A DNA stretch of 64,000 bases from Apostichopus japonicus (lineage: Eukaryota > Echinodermata > Holothuroidea > Aspidochirotida > Stichopodidae): assembly GCF_037975245.1 (NCBI RefSeq), contig NC_092582.1, positions 11,820,001-11,884,000 of the forward strand, in the 5' to 3' direction. Below the pieces are notes generated by a model. That model searched no databases, was not told the DNA's origin, and saw only the letters and a program-made list of their open reading frames with translations. A program made the translations under genes and the position numbers. Shown one piece after another: positions 50,724 through 62,846 of this stretch. Positions within the stretch are counted from its first letter, which is position 1; the number at the start of each line of letters is the position of its first letter.

Positions 50724-53700
50724 ATGGCTGATACTTTGGACGATGAAGTAACAATCCCCAGGGCTGCACTTAACAAGATGATGAAGGAAATTCTACCTCA
50801 TGTGAGGGTTGCTGGTGATGCCAGAGAACTCATACTCAACTGTTGCACAGAATTTATTCATCTGATATCTTCAGAAGCCAATGAAATATGCAACAAGCAA
50901 TCAAAAAAGACTATATCTCCAGAGCATGTGCTAGCAGGTATTGCATTATTTCATAAAAAAAAATTAACTTATGATATCTTTCCCTAGTGTAAATGAACAA
51001 ATTGTTTAAAGAGCCATGAGGAGAGAATGGCAAAAAGTAGTGAAAAAAAATGAATGGTGTTGTTTGCTATGTCTAAATCATTCGTGTGAATGCTAATCTT
51101 AAATCTCGAGATAGTCAGAAGTGAAAGTGAATCTGCATCAATAAAAACATACGTATTGAATAATCACAGTCAGTGAGAATATACAAGTGCTACTCTTTCA
51201 GAAGTAAGTTTCTATTTAAAGGATTCATATCATATAGACTAAGAGAAGATTAAAGAAATTGAATAGTTCTAACTTTATCTAGTCAACTTGTGTACTAGTG
51301 CTCTTGCCAATCGGCTTAGCATAAAGTACATAGAAGAGATTTCTCCATGTCTACCAACAGTTGTACAGTGCTCAGCAGAATTTAGTAGAAAATCTACAAA
51401 CCTATTAAAAAAGGATTTTATAAAGGTGATCAATCTTGAAAAACAGGGAATAAATACAAGAAAGACAAATAAAGAGAGTGTAAAAGAATGTAAATTGAAA
51501 AATATATATAAGGCAATGTAATAGTTCAGGGAATGTTTCCTTGTACTGGAGCCTGAAATACATGATACACTGTCGGTTTCTTTCTCATCTAGCTCTTGAC
51601 AGTCTTGGCTTTGGGGAATATATGAATGACTGCAAGTCTGCTCTGGAGGAGTGCAAGACTGTTGCTGCCAAGAAAAGACGCGGAAGCAACCGATTAGAAA
51701 ATCTGGGTATACCAGAAGAGGAGTTACTGAGACAACAGCAAGAACTGTTTGAGAAGGTATGGTTTGTAGTAACTTGTGAAACTAACTTGTAAAACTGACA
51801 CTTGGATCTTTCAAACATCCATATATACAGTATATGAGAGGATTGGATAGTTTTTTTCTTTTTAAAGAAGTGTACCATGCATCCTGGTGAGTGCAGGTGC
51901 TAACTTCTTCGTAAGGCACATTATCTGTGTCAAGAATTAATAAACAAAGTGGCACTAGCAGTGAATAACTTCCACAGCATGGTCATTGCAGAAGTACTTT
52001 ATTTAGGATTTAAAGGTTTTCTGGTTCTTAGTTCTTTCTCAGAAATTCTCCGACGCTGTTCCTCCCTTCCAAATTATCATACCCAAGAAAGAGGCATAAG
52101 TCACAAGCTTTGACTGATCAAATTTCACTTTAAAAGTCAAACAGTTTTAATTATTCTAAGTTGCTTCTTAAAACATGCGATTACTATTGTTTAATGTGTC
52201 CAGCTGTTGAAAAATTGAGGATTGACTCAAATTCAAATAATGACAAAAGAAAAGCTTATTCAATATTCTACTTTGGTGAAGTATATGTACAGTTGGGGAG
52301 GGGGAGGGGGTGCTTTGTAATTGCTTAATTGCAATCTCATCTTGATAAGAAACTAAGTATCACTGTTTAAAACTGATGACCAATTGGAAGTGCTGATTTA
52401 ATCAATGGGGAGAAGTTCTCAATGCCATTCTTTAAGCGAGTGGTATGCAACCTCTTAGGCCAGGACCCAACCAGACTGTTGGGCATTTACTATTTATGCG
52501 AATGCAACGCTGAGATTGGTATACAGCTAACAAACTTCGTAGTACAATAATGTGGCTGGAAAACGATTACTTTGTACAGGTCACTTTGCTATTTTTATCT
52601 TTCTACATGCAATCAGTAATGCCTAAAACTAAGTCAACATTTTCTGGAGTGAATTTGTGCCCCATCAAAATATGACTTTGTTATCCAAACATTGGGTTGC
52701 CACCCTTGGGTTGAGGACCATTGCTTTAAGCCAATTGATGGCACTATTCTGTTTCGGAACATTTTTGTGAAGCAATGCATCATCTAAAATTCAAATAGCT
52801 GTACAAAATGATCAAACTGTTGAGTACTGTAGTGCACTGGGGCAATTAATGCTACGAGCCGTTTTCATCATCCTGCTGGCAATCGTCCCATACTGGAAAT
52901 TATAAAATGATTAAGTTTTAGTTAATGAAACTTTGAATGTTGCTTAATGTTGTATTTCTGAACCACAACAAAACATTAAATAATCCCATACAGGATATCT
53001 TCATATCCATGGAACACTCCTGCGGATTGTATTTAGAATTAATACGCTTTCAATAGTGACACGATCGAGTGAACTGTCGTGTTGAAATATGATCTTTTGT
53101 ATCTGCTTGTTAGTTCGGTATAAAACCCTTCAGTTCAACATATTAATGGAGCCATTCATTGGACCATCTTACTGTGCTCCATAATATTCCATCTTCAGTT
53201 TAAGAATTTATTTGTGATTGCCTGGTTTTGAGGTTTTTAATTAGTTGTCCATCACTCACATATCATCAACCTATCATCATCTTCATCATTATCATTTTGT
53301 TATCTTCATCTTCTAGGCGAGACTGGAGCAAGCAGCTATTGAACAACAAGAATGGCTTCAGCTTCAAGCAGCCCAAATGCAGCAGCAGCAGCAGGAGGGC
53401 CAATACTTCCCTCCTGGGGTGGATCCATCTGTCCCCAGCCAAACGGTCAATCAAGGCCAACAGATCGGCCAGCCTATTCCTGGACAAACTGTTAACACGC
53501 AAGATTTGTCAAACAGCCAAACTAATACGTCCATCGTAAGATCGGCCAGTACAGATCACCAGAGTCAAGCACAACCTGGTGCTGACACTGCCATTGTACA
53601 GCAAGTATCTGATTCAAACAATGGTGTAACATCATCGGGTCAAAGTTCAAACCCTCCGGGGGTGTCAGAACCAGCCAATGCAGACGTCAAATCTGAATGA
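50724..53700 (+). CDS. DR1: DR1 / NC2-beta, TBP-associated negative cofactor
   Basis: DR1 pairs with DRAP1 through a histone fold; the NC2 dimer binds TBP on DNA and blocks TFIIA/TFIIB entry. It is also a subunit of the ATAC acetyltransferase complex. Coding exons: 50724-50937, 51593-51756 and 53317-53700, all with GT-AG introns and consistent phase, giving 253 residues. The N-terminal 85 residues hold the histone fold, with near-identical family stretches DDEVTIPRAALNKMMKE, ARELILNCCTEFIHLISSEA and NEICNKQSKKTISPEHVLA, then SLGFGEYM. The second exon gives SRLENLGIPEEELLRQQQEL. The third starts with the Q/A-rich helix EQAAIEQQEWLQLQAAQ and five glutamines, then runs into a tail of about 100 residues rich in Q, S, N, T and P. 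Human DR1 is about 176 residues and ends in an acidic stretch that I do not see here. The start is supported by homology and by the acceptor at 50712. Confidence 0.97.
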
Positions 53701-55769
53701 GAGTAAACATTGGGAGCAGAACACTGGAGCTGTGAATTAGATGGCAGCTCCACTATAATAACCAAGAAGAATGGTCTCATTGAAAGATCAAGAACCATTG
53801 TTGGGGTTCTTTGAAGAAAAGCTTGTAGCCTCAGGTCTGTGCTCCCTCAGTAAGAAAGGGTTGCTCCGAAACCCTCCGGCCAGCACTCTGTGAATGCACA
53901 CGTCACTGAAAAATATAATAAATGTCGACCAGCGCAACTTTGAGTCAGGAAGGCTGAATCTGATATATTGTCATCTTCAGATATGGAGCAATTAATCTCA
54001 AAATACATTTACATTGGTTGACTGGAACTCAATGAGATCTTTAGGCCATAGTTTGGTCCATTTCATAGCACAACCTTCTGTACATATTTATGAATTATCA
54101 AGAAATTTTTGCCATGGCATCATCTTGCCCCCCCCCCTTCCCCTTCCACCCTGTTGAAAACAATTGTAGTTCTTCAATTCTAATGTTGAAGTTTCATTAT
54201 AACTTTAAATTAATTTTCCAAAAATCTACTTCAATTTGCTGGTGTTGACAGCTGTAGTGTCAGATAGTGGCTTTCTTAATAGCACCATGCTAGCACCATG
54301 CTAGACCAGTCTCTCTTGTTACCAAATTAGTTTCCTACTATAAGAGTTACAACAGATCTTTCACAACATATGTAGGTAGGGGGCAGGGGGTATTGCTAGG
54401 GTACATTGTTATTGGCTAGGAGTAAATGAAGCTGCCAAGGGATAAGAGCCCTTGTTGGGTTTCACTTGAGGAGGCTGTAGAGGTGGGAGGGGGAGGGGGG
54501 TCGGGGGGGTGAAATACTCCACTTACAAACCGCTACATAGTCAACTCAGTACAGCCACACCTGTAATTTATATTTATGTGGGTGAGAAAACCAGCCAGAG
54601 GAAACATTTTCAACCTAAACTTCTCTGGTTTGGTGCAGCCTGTATAAATAATGAATACACAATTTTGCTTTAAAACTCAAAAGTTGAAAGAGCAAGTGTT
54701 ATATATATGTACATATTAAGGGTATTAGATAGAACATGAGCAATCATTAGAAAATGAAATTTGATAATCTGTTTTCCTTTCATGTTCTTAGTTAAATATT
54801 ATTTAGAGATAACTTGAATAGAACCAGCCTGAGCATTATATAAAAACCCCTAAGTTTGTAGTCATGAGAGATGAATTTGAAATTTTAATCAATTTCATAT
54901 GCAATCTCTCTGCAAATTTTTAGAAATGTTGTTCCATTTTTAAACCTCATCTAGAGAACATCACCCTTTGCATGGACGATTTTGCACAATCCACTTGCAA
55001 CAATATGTCATGACTATTCTAGTGATAAGAAAAAGAAAAAAATCAGTAGAAAAGTGCATTAAAGCTGAGGGAGTACTAAACAGCATAGATTGTCATGTTT
55101 CCATAAAATAGCCAGTGGTGGTGCACAAAAGGGGGATGAGGACAGGACATGACCCCACGCCTCCATCAGGCATGTATGATCAGGAAAATATTCAGTCGGT
55201 GGAGGGGAGACTGTTTACATTCAGGTAGGGAAAGAACCTTTCTCATGGGCGCAAGACAGCAGTATTTCCTTCCATAAATTTTCATTTCACCTACTAAATC
55301 AATTGTTAATTCTAGAATTTGCCCCCCCCTTCCTCCCCCGACCTATGAAATACTGCTCACACTGCTGACAGTAGGATGCTGTGGCTGCCAAAGAGATGCA
55401 TCGTGTACATTAGCCATTTGCCAAATTCTCCTTTGGTGTCTTTTCCAAATGCTTATATAATTGGCACTTGTTAAAAACGTGCAACGTTAATAGTTCCATC
55501 ATAATCTGATATTGCGATTTTTCGTGTTTTGTTTTTGTCTGAAAGTGCTGGGTGTACGGGGTGGGGGGGGGGGTGGGTGGGGTCGGTTTTTTGGGGTAGG
55601 AATGGAGGATGTCTTCTACTAGTTAAAGGAAACTTTACTTCTGTACATGTATTATGGTGTAGTTTACCAACAGCTTTCCAATGGATGTTTATAATGTAAT
55701 ATGATTCTTCATTTTTTGTTATAGTGAAACCATAACACATATTGGAGACAAAATAGATAAGGGAACCTA
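53701..55769. other. DR1 3' UTR and downstream non-coding sequence
   Basis: I recognise no gene. The first 200-300 bp are probably DR1 3' UTR. The rest contains several G or C homopolymers (near 54130, 54490, 55322, 55561) and AT-rich unique-looking sequence up to a LINE relic. Confidence 0.5.
53917..53922 (+). terminator. Possible DR1 polyadenylation signal
   Basis: AATAAA about 217 bp after the DR1 stop codon. This is a reasonable distance for a first polyadenylation site; later A-rich sites could also be used. Confidence 0.45.
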
Positions 55770-56590
55770 TGGTTTGTTACGAATTGTTTGGTTATATTTT
55801 GTGTCAGTAAGCTTACTTCTAATATCAAATAATTTATATAATTTCAAGTAACGTCCAGATCCGCATTCAAACAGCGATGGACAATAACATGCATCTTGTT
55901 TTGATTGGTAACTTGTTAACTTCGAACCATACATTAAGTTTTCGGATTTCATTGCTTTTAATTCTTCATAGTACCTCGATGTCGTCATGTGAACAGAAAA
56001 TATTAGTATCTTCAGCAATAAGTACAAAATTATAAAAAATATTGGATACATTATAACATGTCGTTCATATAAAGGATCAAAAATTTGAGCCCAAGTACAG
56101 ACCCCAACAAGTACAAAATTTAAAAAAATGGATACATTATAACATGTCGTTCATATAAAGGATCAATAATTTGTGCCCAAGTATAGACCCTTGAGGCATA
56201 CTACATTCCAAAGCTCTGACATAAAATCCTTGATTTAGACATGACATTCTGTTGGGAACATAACTACCTAGTCAGTTATGAACAGTTCCCCGAATTTCAT
56301 AATGTTCAAGTTTCTTAAGAAATAAACAAGGGTCGATTGTGTCAAAAGGTTTTTTTTCTTCATATCAACGAAGATAGCTGAACATTAACATTCAGTGACG
56401 TAGTGAAGTTTACCAGTAATGCTAATAATGCCATCGATGTAGACCTTCCAGGCCTGAAGCCATACTGACTCTAAGACAGGGGATAGTGCTTGGCAAAAAA
56501 ATTTTACAACCTATTCCAAACAACTTTTCAATTATTTGGATACCTTCGGTAGCATTGAAACTGGTCTATAGTTAGTCACAACATTCTTCT
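55770..56590 (-). mobile_element. Degraded non-LTR retrotransposon (LINE) reverse transcriptase
   Basis: The minus strand carries, in several broken frames, the ordered hallmarks of a LINE reverse transcriptase: NYRPVSMLPKVSK, QYGFRPGRSTSMA, IFVDMKK followed after a frameshift by FDTID, KLEHYEIRGT, SMPQGSILG, LYMNDM and AEDTNIF (a decayed form of the A/F-x-D-D box). Stops and frameshifts interrupt it, so it is a dead copy. An 81-bp segment around the PQGS-to-YINDM region is duplicated in tandem (56025-56105 and 56106-56188). The 5' end, ORF1 and endonuclease were not found. The clade is not resolved (jockey/CR1-like style). Confidence 0.85.
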
Positions 56591-56901
56591 CACCAGACTT
56601 TAAATACATGTATGACTTTTAATACACTCATGTTGTCTGAAAAAGTTATCCCAAAAATATGATGTATTACAATATATAGGTAATAAGCTTGGATGATAAA
56701 GGAAATTATATTTTCACTAAGTGCACGCTCATATCATTACATTCAACATAAATGTTGTCTCCTAAGCTTTTAATAATACCCAGTAACTTCACTTTCAGTG
56801 TTATCAGCTAAAACCATAGAACTGGTATTCTTAGAGCTGGTCTATAACAAATTACAGCAGGAATTCCACCTTAATTGTTATAAATTGCGTACAATTTCGT
56901 T

Positions 56902-56907
56902 TTTAAT
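56902..56907 (-). terminator. Possible polyadenylation signal of the NERD-helicase gene
   Basis: ATTAAA on the minus strand about 65 bp past the stop codon at 56971. It is the common variant hexamer; support is position only. Confidence 0.4.
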
Positions 56908-56970
56908 TTAACCTCCGCCTCGCCCCCATCTTACATCACCTGCCCTAATTATAATAATACATATTTTGTA

Positions 56971-59900
56971 TTACTTTTCTGTGAACAGGTCTTTCCTCAT
57001 GAGTTTCTCTAAGCAACTCGTCTTGTAACTTGCAGCCAATCCTTGGCTTATTTGATCCTCACGGAATTGCAGCTGTACCTTATTTAAATTATTTCTAGCC
57101 CGAACATCCATTTCATACTCATTGAGGTATTTCCTCCAATTCTGCGCGGCCTCTTCTTCTGACCACGTGACGTAGATGTACTGAGCTACACATCTGACCA
57201 ATGAAATGCGATGCCAACCCACCCCTCTTTCACCTCTGAAATGATGGAACATCCCGCACTGATCTAAACTGATTAGAACTTTCCCTTCACAGCCGACAAA
57301 AGTACGAGTATCAACCACCATTATTTGCCCCTTTCGTTTCTCATCCCTCCTCACAGGACTGGCAACGGTAGGTGGATCCTCACCGGTTGCGGTACAGTTA
57401 CCCTCTTGCAATTGATCTTTGAACAGATTGCCAGCGAGATTGAAAAGGTAATCACCTTCATCATCAGAATCGGAAGATGCATTTACATCCGGGTTGTTAA
57501 TTACTTCCTGTCTATCGTCGGTCGTTTGTGTAGTCAAGTTACCTGGGGAAAGTTCACGGTCCGTTGCTATGGGAGATTTATACAGAACCGTAGACCATAT
57601 CAGCTCGATACCAAGACGATTAAATGTTTTGTCGAGAAGATGTTTCAGGTCTTTGAACGAGTTGCCATGGATGGCAAAGTTATGTAACACGATAGTAATA
57701 TCATTCATATTATCCACACCAACCAGATCTCGGAAAATCCTTGAAAACGTTTGATATATTCTCTCTTCTACGCATGCGCATCTCATATAGTCAGGTTCTT
57801 GCTGCTGCAGAGAGCAAGAGCAATTCTGCAGACGGTAAAGTAACGGTTTCAATCCATCAATCACGTGACCACATTTGGAAAACTGACTGTGGCCATTACC
57901 CGTGATTGCTTGAATTTCCTTAATAATCTTAAATAAACTTCGCGGAACTCGCTTGACCAAGTCTAAATATTCGAATTGAAAATTTGAGGGCATATGATCT
58001 TTGATCCAACGTGGGTCCTTGCAGTTTCGAGAATCTACTCGATATGTGTGAGTCGACACTGTCATCCAAACGAAACTTTCATATGGAATGTTTTCGACTT
58101 CATCTTCTAAAAGTTCCTTGGCCGATTTTAATAATTCGAAAGGCACTTCGTCCATGAAAATATGTTGAACTCCGCCACTGCTAGTTTGAGGTTTTGTCAA
58201 CTTACGAATAGTATCAAGCAGAAGCTCGGGGGTGACCTTGAAGTTTTGTCCCTGTTCGTTTTCATGTAAAACTCTGAATGGAGAGATCTTAATCTTTAGG
58301 TTACTTAAAAACTTTTCCAGTTGCTGACTGGATCTATAAGACATTTTAAGTGCACAGAATAAGGAATCGTTGATATCTGTACAAGTAATAATATTAATCT
58401 TGCATTTTGCTTCGTCGGTGTTACTTTGTTGGCAAATTTGTCGAGCTTTCGAGGCAAGAATCAAACTTTTCCCTGTCCCCGTGTCACCGGCGATGATCAT
58501 GAACTTACGGTTGGAATTGCGGACACGTAACTGAACAGGGGTTAAAAAGCTTAAGCTTAGTTTCTTTCCAGATTTATGTATTGCCGAGGCTACAGTAGGC
58601 ACAGAAACGGAGGATGCTAGGCCAACATATCTACCACAAATCTCCCTGAATTGCTGGTGCGAAAAAGCATCTGAATGATCTCTTCGTCCAACCGTATACA
58701 GAGCGTTCTTCAACCAAAAAGAAAATTGATTGATATTTGTCAATGCTGGAGCTGTTAATATCACAGCAGCATGGTGTACACAGAGGTTACATTGTTTTAA
58801 GTCTTTCTCTTGTAGATTTGGTAATGCAGCAAAGCCATATATCGGTGACTTCACTGTGACGTAAGGAAGATCTCTATTCGATTGTAGAAACACAAATTTA
58901 TCTTTCATCGCCTGTGACATCGCATTTTGAGCTTTGTGCTTAAGGTTAAGGTAATTATTGTCAATCAGTTCGCAACTTTTAACCTGAAAAAATAAGACGC
59001 CATATTTTTGCGATATAGCCATGATGTCATGATCTCCTTTAATATCTGTGACAAGAACGTTCGACTTGACATTGTTCAAGTAATCTTGGTATTTATAATT
59101 TGTAAATATAAACATATTCTCTGACGAGAATTCGGCCCATTTTTGCAGAATTTTCACGACGCTCTCCACAGCTCGGTCAGCATTTCTCACCGTTAGTATG
59201 TTCTCGATTTGTTTAGGCTTTAATAGCGTCTTTAGTTCACTGAGTTCCTCGTCGGAATAAAGCGTCAAGTCATTCTTCGACTTCTGTGAATTTCTCTTTA
59301 TTGCATCAGTGTGAAACCAGAAAGGAGGAACTCGATAAACGCCATCGTCTTTGAAATGTTCATCGATGTATTCCGTCGTTGCTTCTCTGAAACTTGTTTG
59401 CTCGCCCCCTCCGACAGAAACCTCGGCTTGTTTTATCCACAGTTTTTCACTGCAAGGTAAGTCTTTTTCTGGGAGCCATAGAATTCTATATAATGCACAG
59501 TCCTGCAAAAGCGAAACAAGAGATGACATTTACAATACTCCACGCTGTTTTTTTTGTAAGAGGGGGGGGGGGGAGGGGCGTAGGGGATGGGTTGAAAGGT
59601 TGGTGGCACCGTAATTTCTCCAAAGCCATATAGCGCAAGAATGGTTGTGTTATAATTATTTCATCTATTATACTTTTCCTTCGGTTAGTTTGGATGTTTC
59701 CTGACATTATGCAAGGCAAGTAAAAAAAAGTGAATTTTATGTTCTATAAACCTATGAATATTCTCACATGATGGACTCGACGGGTGGGGGGGGGGGGGGC
59801 TATGTCTAACTCAATGCAGTAAATACATAATGGGACAGTATAATACAGAAGGGTCTGATCATATTAATATGAACACATATATTCACAAAGGAGCAGAGAA

Positions 59901-62846
59901 GGCAAGGGGGTGACGTGGTACATGCACCCCCCTTTCGCCCCTACACACTCTCTCTCAATTTATTATTCGCCATTTTATTACTACCTTCGACCGACGTATC
60001 AAGTCTCCCACATAGGCTGTACGTGGTTCAAATGGTGTGCGAAAATTAAAGCGGAGGGGACAGGGCAATGGCTCCAACCATCTTCAGTCGCGGAGAATGG
60101 TTCAGTAGGGGCTTTCTGTTACATTCAACCGGGAAATGATTATATCATTGCTACGAATACAACCCCCCCCCCCCAGGAAACCTGACGCAAACATCCAAGT
60201 GTGCGTATGATTTAGTTGAAGTATGCTATACAGATTTACTTTACTGCATCATCAGACGTATCCTCATCTAATTTATATTGTTCTCTTTGGGAGGGGGAGG
60301 GGAAGGGGAGGGGAGAGGGGAGGGAAGGGGGAGTGGGGAGGGTGTAGGGGGAGGGAGGTTATCCAGACCTACTACAAGGGAGTCGGCTTCAACCAGCCCA
60401 GGGCCACACCCCATCTTTATAAACATTCTGCATTCGCCTCTGGATCTTCCATGAAATTTCATGCCACTACTTCTATATACTTCAATCATTCTGCCTGGGG
60501 AATTTAGAATATGTATCCCCAGCCCTCATCCCCGCACCTTTGAAACTAGGTGTACGCCATTGACGTGATTAACTACATGGTTCTGGTTTAATTTCAATAA
60601 GTTGTTTACTCTGCATAGCTTGCAAAATAAAACTATATAGATACCGGTAGGTAAGCAATCATATAGTGAACAAGTAATCATTGTATTATAAACCATCGTG
60701 CAAACCTGATTCATATCTTCATAATTGTTGTATTCATCTTTAAAGCTCTGATCTTCGCTCTGTGAATTTAAGCAAAATATAAGATATCAGTAAACACCTT
60801 ACACGAATTATGAATTATTTACACAAGTTAATGAATTATTCATTAAAATTATAGGGAAAGTGCTATAGATAAACGATCAATCAGTTTCGTTAGCGTGTTG
60901 TAACTAATTAACTTATAAACAAGTTTGTACTTGAACAATATTGAACAAGGAGACAGTCGATCTAATCACCATTTCTAACGGAGTATGAATAGCAGTACCA
61001 TTCCCCTCCAATTTATAGGTTTATAGACAAATATGGCCTCCATTAGCGTGTTCATGCTACTCCCCCTCTCCATGCCACTCCCTGCATGTATGAGCCATGC
61101 AGAGATCGATTTTTTTGGGGGGGGGGATTTTTTTCGGGGGGGGGGAGTGTTGGCTATGTCCGTCCTGGAGCAGGGTATATGGAGGGGAGTCTAACTGGAG
61201 GGGAAGCCCTTCCAATTTTTTTTATAGATGCAAAACTTTACACGTGAAAAACAAATAAATAAATCAAATCAAATAGATGCAAAAATCATTTTGACTATTT
61301 TTTAAGAGTTTAAATGTTGCCTGCGTATGCGACTTTGCGTGAGTGTGTGTTATACAATGTAAACCAATTGGAAGAATGTCTGAACAAACTTGGGATGGAA
61401 GCCCCCCTGCTCCCCTCCCCCTCCCGTATCGTGGCTATAACCTGCCGCTCCCTATGCCACATATATCTTATCCCTATTTAATAATAAGTCCCGACATAGT
61501 AGTCTATTGATGTGTAATTCTGATAAGAGGAAAAACTAAATTACATTGCTACATGCTCGATGCGGTCAATGATTGATTACTTTGAATGTTACGATAAAAG
61601 ACATGCGCTAGCTCAGTGTGCAGGCCTTATACATTACAACATATCCATAGCCCATGGTGACATATCAAAGAAGGCACGAATGCCATATATAATCTATTAA
61701 CTTTAACTCTTGAATACTAAATTTTGAAAACGTGCATATGCAAACAGGAAATAAAACCATTGAGATCAATTTAAACAATTAACGTTTATACCTGAACACG
61801 CTTTAGATAAATACTTGCTGATTCTTTCACTTTCTGGATATCCTTTGCTATACAGAAAGAAAAGTAAAACTGCTTGTCAATACAATAATTTTAGACTTGC
61901 TGCATTGATGTATTTTCTGCTCTATTTTTGTAACCTTATTGTCTGCGTGAGGATCTATGATGACGTAATAATAAGCCAATCAGTAAACACAAAAGCAGAC
62001 AGACGACCATAAGTATAGGAAAGGAAGGCACACGAATGCTGTGTGATATTTGAGGAATCACATGCACAAGCTAGCTCGGCGATTACCATGCACGACATCA
62101 ACTTATCCAAATAGAGAAAAAGCAAAGAAACAAATAATACTTCAGCAAAAAATAAGTTCAGATACCTCTCAACCATTTGTGATATAAACATTTAGTACAT
62201 TGACTTTATAGAGCATTGACTGAAACCCTCCCACTCTACTGATTGCACTTTTTGGTTTACACGAGTGCGTGTGTGTGTGTGTGTAACAGCCAAGCTATTT
62301 GGTATTTGTGCAAGGAAGAGCTTATGACAGTATAATTGTGTTTGTTTTACAAATAAAGCTATTGAACGGCATAAATGGACATTTTTGCATCACCACCATG
62401 TTTGTTTATTTATATTAGTTGCATATATCGGTAGATTATAATGGAATTATCCATTCAAAGTGCAATGTATGCATAAATGATAAAAGGCTATATTAAAGCT
62501 TATACATAATGCCCACCTGTTGAGACTGTATGTACAGAACGGCCATCCTCATAATTATCCTGGAGGTATGCATAAAAAAAATTATAAAAAAAATCAGTAA
62601 AAACGACATATTAGCAGGAAGAAATATTAATACAGTATGTGTGTTATCTCGGCTTGTTAATGATCCAATAAATAGATGTCATTCAGATGTTATATAATGT
62701 ATACGTTTCATTTCACTCACGATTTCGACATTTTGATGTTGAAGTATCCACAACTCTTCTATCTTTTGTAGGAATCGCTGGTAGTAGTAGTCTCGTCTCT
62801 GTTTAGCGTGCCTATGGCCACCGTATGAAACACATGATCCAGGACC
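56971..62846 (-). CDS. NERD-like nuclease plus SF1-helicase-like NTPase, 5' end outside the recognised exons
   Basis: Five exons on the minus strand join in frame: 62846-62721, 62559-62517, 61847-61792, 60759-60706 and 59502-56971 (936 residues in the window). The upstream start is not identified. The large exon is also open to a local ATG at 59529, but the acceptor at 59502 suggests that ATG is intronic. Numbered from that ATG, a PD-(D/E)XK/NERD-like fold covers about 118-240: helix with E122, GDHDI (165-169), FFQVKS (180-185; Q in place of the usual E), then Q201/Q206. A superfamily-1-like ATPase follows: motif Q at Q333, Walker A GDTGTGKS (348-355), Walker B IFMDE (457-461), motif III-like WMTVSTHTYR (488-497), motif IV-like KRVPRSLFKII (526-536), motif V-like TRTFVGCEGKV (741-751), motif VI-like LVRCVAQYIYVTW (777-789). 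Residues 650-735 are acidic and low in complexity. NERD-helicase proteins are known mainly from bacteria and are often linked to nucleic-acid defence or repair; a function in this animal is not shown. Domain calls are by eye. Confidence 0.8.
59530..62516 (-). other. Introns of the NERD-helicase gene with G-rich and AT-rich sequence
   Basis: Apart from the two short exons at 60706-60759 and 61792-61847, this stretch shows no recognisable coding sequence. It contains long G runs (59562, 59783, 61116, 61134), a C run at 60164 and a purine/G tract at 60289-60358. Other very small exons could be missed. Confidence 0.5.
60289..60358 (+). repeat. G-rich tract with G-quadruplex potential
   Basis: About 70 bp made almost only of G runs of three to five separated by single A, T or short spacers. 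It exceeds the simple four-run G-quadruplex rule several times over on the plus strand. It lies in an intron of the minus-strand gene, so its transcript would be C-rich. Confidence 0.8.

Noticed and set aside
51288-51521. 77-residue open frame in the first DR1 intron
   Set aside because: It has low-complexity basic composition, no family resemblance and no splice support.
57325-57687. Plus-strand open frames inside the large NERD-helicase exon
   Set aside because: They are antisense shadows of a long, motif-rich minus-strand frame.
59486-59529. ATG at 59529 as the true start of the NERD-helicase protein
   Set aside because: A good acceptor (TTTTGCAG) lies at 59503 and the exon starts in phase 0 there, matching four upstream exons. 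The ATG is probably intronic, although an alternative start cannot be excluded.
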